The position numbers were made by a program, and so were the translations under genes. The notes beneath the pieces were generated by a model. It was given only the letters and a program-made list of their open reading frames with translations. It did not search any database and was not told where the DNA came from. A stretch of DNA of 6,141 bases, from contig JADFMW010000161.1 of assembly GCA_022563655.1 (NCBI GenBank), positions 1 to 6,141 of the forward strand. Direction: 5' to 3'. Below, piece after piece: positions 4,975 to 6,141 of the stretch (the stretch's first letter is position 1; each line of letters starts with the position of its first letter). This DNA is from Pseudomonadota bacterium (GTDB lineage Bacteria; Pseudomonadota; Alphaproteobacteria; JAAXGF01).

Positions 4975-5622
4975 GTGAGCCGCGGCCGGTTCATCACCAT
5001 TGAAGGCGGCGAGGGTACGGGCAAGTCGACCCACGCGAAGCTGCTGTGCGACGCCTTGCGGGCCCAGGGCCTTGCCGTCGTCTGCACCCGCGAGCCGGGC
5101 GGCAGCCCCGGCGCCGAGGAAATCCGGCGGCTCTTGGTTAGCGGCGAGCCGGACCGCTGGGATGCGATGACCGAGGCGCTGCTGTTTTGCGCCGCCCGGC
5201 GCGACCACCTCGTAAAGACCGTGCAGCCGGCGCTGGCACGCGGCGAGTGGGTGGTCTCGGATCGTTTCGCCGACTCGACCGCCGCCTACCAGGGCTTCGC
5301 CCAAGGGCTGGGACAAGACGTGGTGGAGCGGCTTCACGAGATGGTGGCGGGCGGCTGCGTTCCCGACCTCACCGTGATCCTCGACGTGCCGGCCGACATC
5401 GGCCTAGCGCGCGCGGGCGGGCGCGGCGAACGCGGCGGCGACCGCTACGAGAGCATGGACAAATCGTTTCACGAAAAGCTGCGCGAGGGTTTCCTCGCCA
5501 TCGCCCGGCGCGAGCCCGGCCGTTGCGTCGTGGTCGACACGCGGCCCGAGCCGGACGCGGTGCAAGCCGCCGTGCTCGCCGCCGTGAGGGAACGGCTTGG
5601 ACCACTTGTCCGCGGTGGCTGA
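4975..5622 (+). CDS. tmk: Thymidylate kinase (dTMP kinase)
   Basis: A 215-residue cytoplasmic enzyme that phosphorylates dTMP to dTDP using ATP, a required step toward dTTP. The P-loop GGEGTGKS lies at residues 11-18, TREPGG at 38-43, the DRF substrate-binding motif at 96-98, and an Arg-rich LID segment at about 146-158 ending in GGDRYE. This is the bacterial type II pattern, with basic residues in the LID rather than in the P-loop. The GTG at 4975 is chosen because it gives the usual family length of about 210 residues and begins right before the conserved GRFITIEGG. An in-frame ATG at 4870 would add 35 unrelated residues and overlap dacC by 77 bases. The ribosome site is weak (GGA at 4964-4966). 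The gene follows dacC by 28 bases and overlaps holB. Confidence 0.95.
   Translation: MSRGRFITIEGGEGTGKSTHAKLLCDALRAQGLAVVCTREPGGSPGAEEIRRLLVSGEPDRWDAMTEALLFCAARRDHLVKTVQPALARGEWVVSDRFADSTAAYQGFAQGLGQDVVERLHEMVAGGCVPDLTVILDVPADIGLARAGGRGERGGDRYESMDKSFHEKLREGFLAIARREPGRCVVVDTRPEPDAVQAAVLAAVRERLGPLVRGG
5586..5599 (+). promoter_or_regulatory. Ribosome binding site and TTG start of holB inside tmk
   Basis: GAGGG (5586-5590) lies six bases before a TTG codon at 5597-5599 in the holB frame. No in-frame ATG lies nearby. The only competitor, GTG at 5615, has no comparable site. TTG initiation with a 26-base overlap with tmk is therefore the best reading, and it implies translational coupling. Confidence 0.5.
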
Positions 5623-6141
5623 GAACGCCGCCGCCGCAAGCACCGGTCCACCGCCGCCGCGGGCCAACCCCGACCTGATTGGCCATGGCGAGGCGGAGGC
5701 CGCGCTGCTCAAGGCATACCGCTCGGGGCGCCTCGCCCATGCGTGGCTGCTCACCGGCCCCCCCGGCATCGGCAAGGCGACGCTCGCCTATCGCTTCGCC
5801 CGCTTCGTGCTGGCCGGAGGGCAGGGAGACCTGCTGGGCGACGCGGCGCCGACGCTGGCGCTCGACAACGACGACCCGGTGTTCCGCCGGGTCGCCGCCG
5901 GCTCCCATGCCGATCTCCTGACCGTCGAACGATCGCTCGATGACAGAAAGCGCCTGCGCACGGTGATCGTCGTCGACGACGTGCGCAAGGCGGGGGGCTT
6001 CCTAAGCTTGACTCCCGCCGAGGGCGGATGGCGCGTCGTGGTCGTCGACTGCGCCGACGAGCTCAACCTCAACGCCGCCAACGCGCTGCTCAAGATGCTC
6101 GAGGAGCCGCCGGACAAGGCCTTGTTGCTGCTGATCAGTCA
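5597..6141 (+). CDS. holB: DNA polymerase III delta-prime subunit (partial, 3' end missing)
   Basis: The first 181 residues of the clamp-loader delta-prime subunit, which with delta and the DnaX subunits loads the beta sliding clamp on DNA; the open frame runs off the window. After an Ala/Pro-rich leader (residues 5-25), the AAA+ fold begins at NPDLIGH. HAWLLTGPPGIGKATLA (48-64) carries a Walker A-like loop with Ala after the Lys instead of Thr or Ser. VVVDCADELN (148-157) takes the Walker B position without the DExx acidic pair at its usual place, and NALLKMLEEPP (162-172) is the hallmark clamp-loader segment. The four zinc-binding cysteines of E. coli delta-prime are absent. Degenerate nucleotide sites are normal, since delta-prime acts as a stator rather than an ATPase. 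It is the last visible gene of the operon; I recall metG and tatD commonly following in this group, but they lie outside the window. Confidence 0.9.
   Translation, partial: MDHLSAVAENAAAASTGPPPPRANPDLIGHGEAEAALLKAYRSGRLAHAWLLTGPPGIGKATLAYRFARFVLAGGQGDLLGDAAPTLALDNDDPVFRRVAAGSHADLLTVERSLDDRKRLRTVIVVDDVRKAGGFLSLTPAEGGWRVVVVDCADELNLNAANALLKMLEEPPDKALLLLIS

Overview
The window looks like a chromosomal housekeeping segment of a high-GC alphaproteobacterium, probably of Rhodospirillales type. This rests on the strong G/C bias at third codon positions, on the protein sequences, and on the gene order lytic transglycosylase - rlpA - D,D-carboxypeptidase - tmk - holB, which I recall as common in that group. 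The species cannot be named from the sequence.

Layout. Positions 1-80 are non-coding as far as I can tell and carry a short 19-bp-period tandem repeat. A leftward gene (81-947, minus strand) encodes a TIM-barrel sugar phosphate isomerase/epimerase-like protein. Positions 948-1472 form a 525-bp divergent intergenic region whose right half (about 1240-1470) is much more A/T-rich than the rest. It holds a perfect 15-bp palindrome (7-1-7) with a second overlapping near-palindrome, and candidate promoters in both directions. From 1473 to the right edge, five genes run rightward with almost no space between them: a GH103/MltB-type lytic transglycosylase, an RlpA-like lipoprotein (double-psi beta-barrel plus SPOR domain), a PBP5/6-type D-alanyl-D-alanine carboxypeptidase, thymidylate kinase, and the start of the DNA polymerase III delta-prime subunit, which is cut by the window end.

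How the genes fit together. The first three rightward genes encode exported enzymes or binding proteins that trim or recognise peptidoglycan: glycan-strand cleavage, septal denuded-glycan binding or cleavage, and pentapeptide trimming. The next two make dTTP precursors and load the replicative clamp. Junctions of 1 nt, a 1-nt overlap, 28 nt and a 26-nt overlap suggest a single translationally coupled transcript linking wall remodelling with DNA replication supply.

I found no mobile element, CRISPR array, tRNA or rRNA, and no clearly new multi-gene system. The points most worth a second look are: the RlpA homologue has Ser where a catalytic Glu is expected; the same protein has a repeat-built Ala/Pro linker and an unusual N-terminus; and the intergenic palindrome cluster resembles the operator layout of Fur-family regulators.
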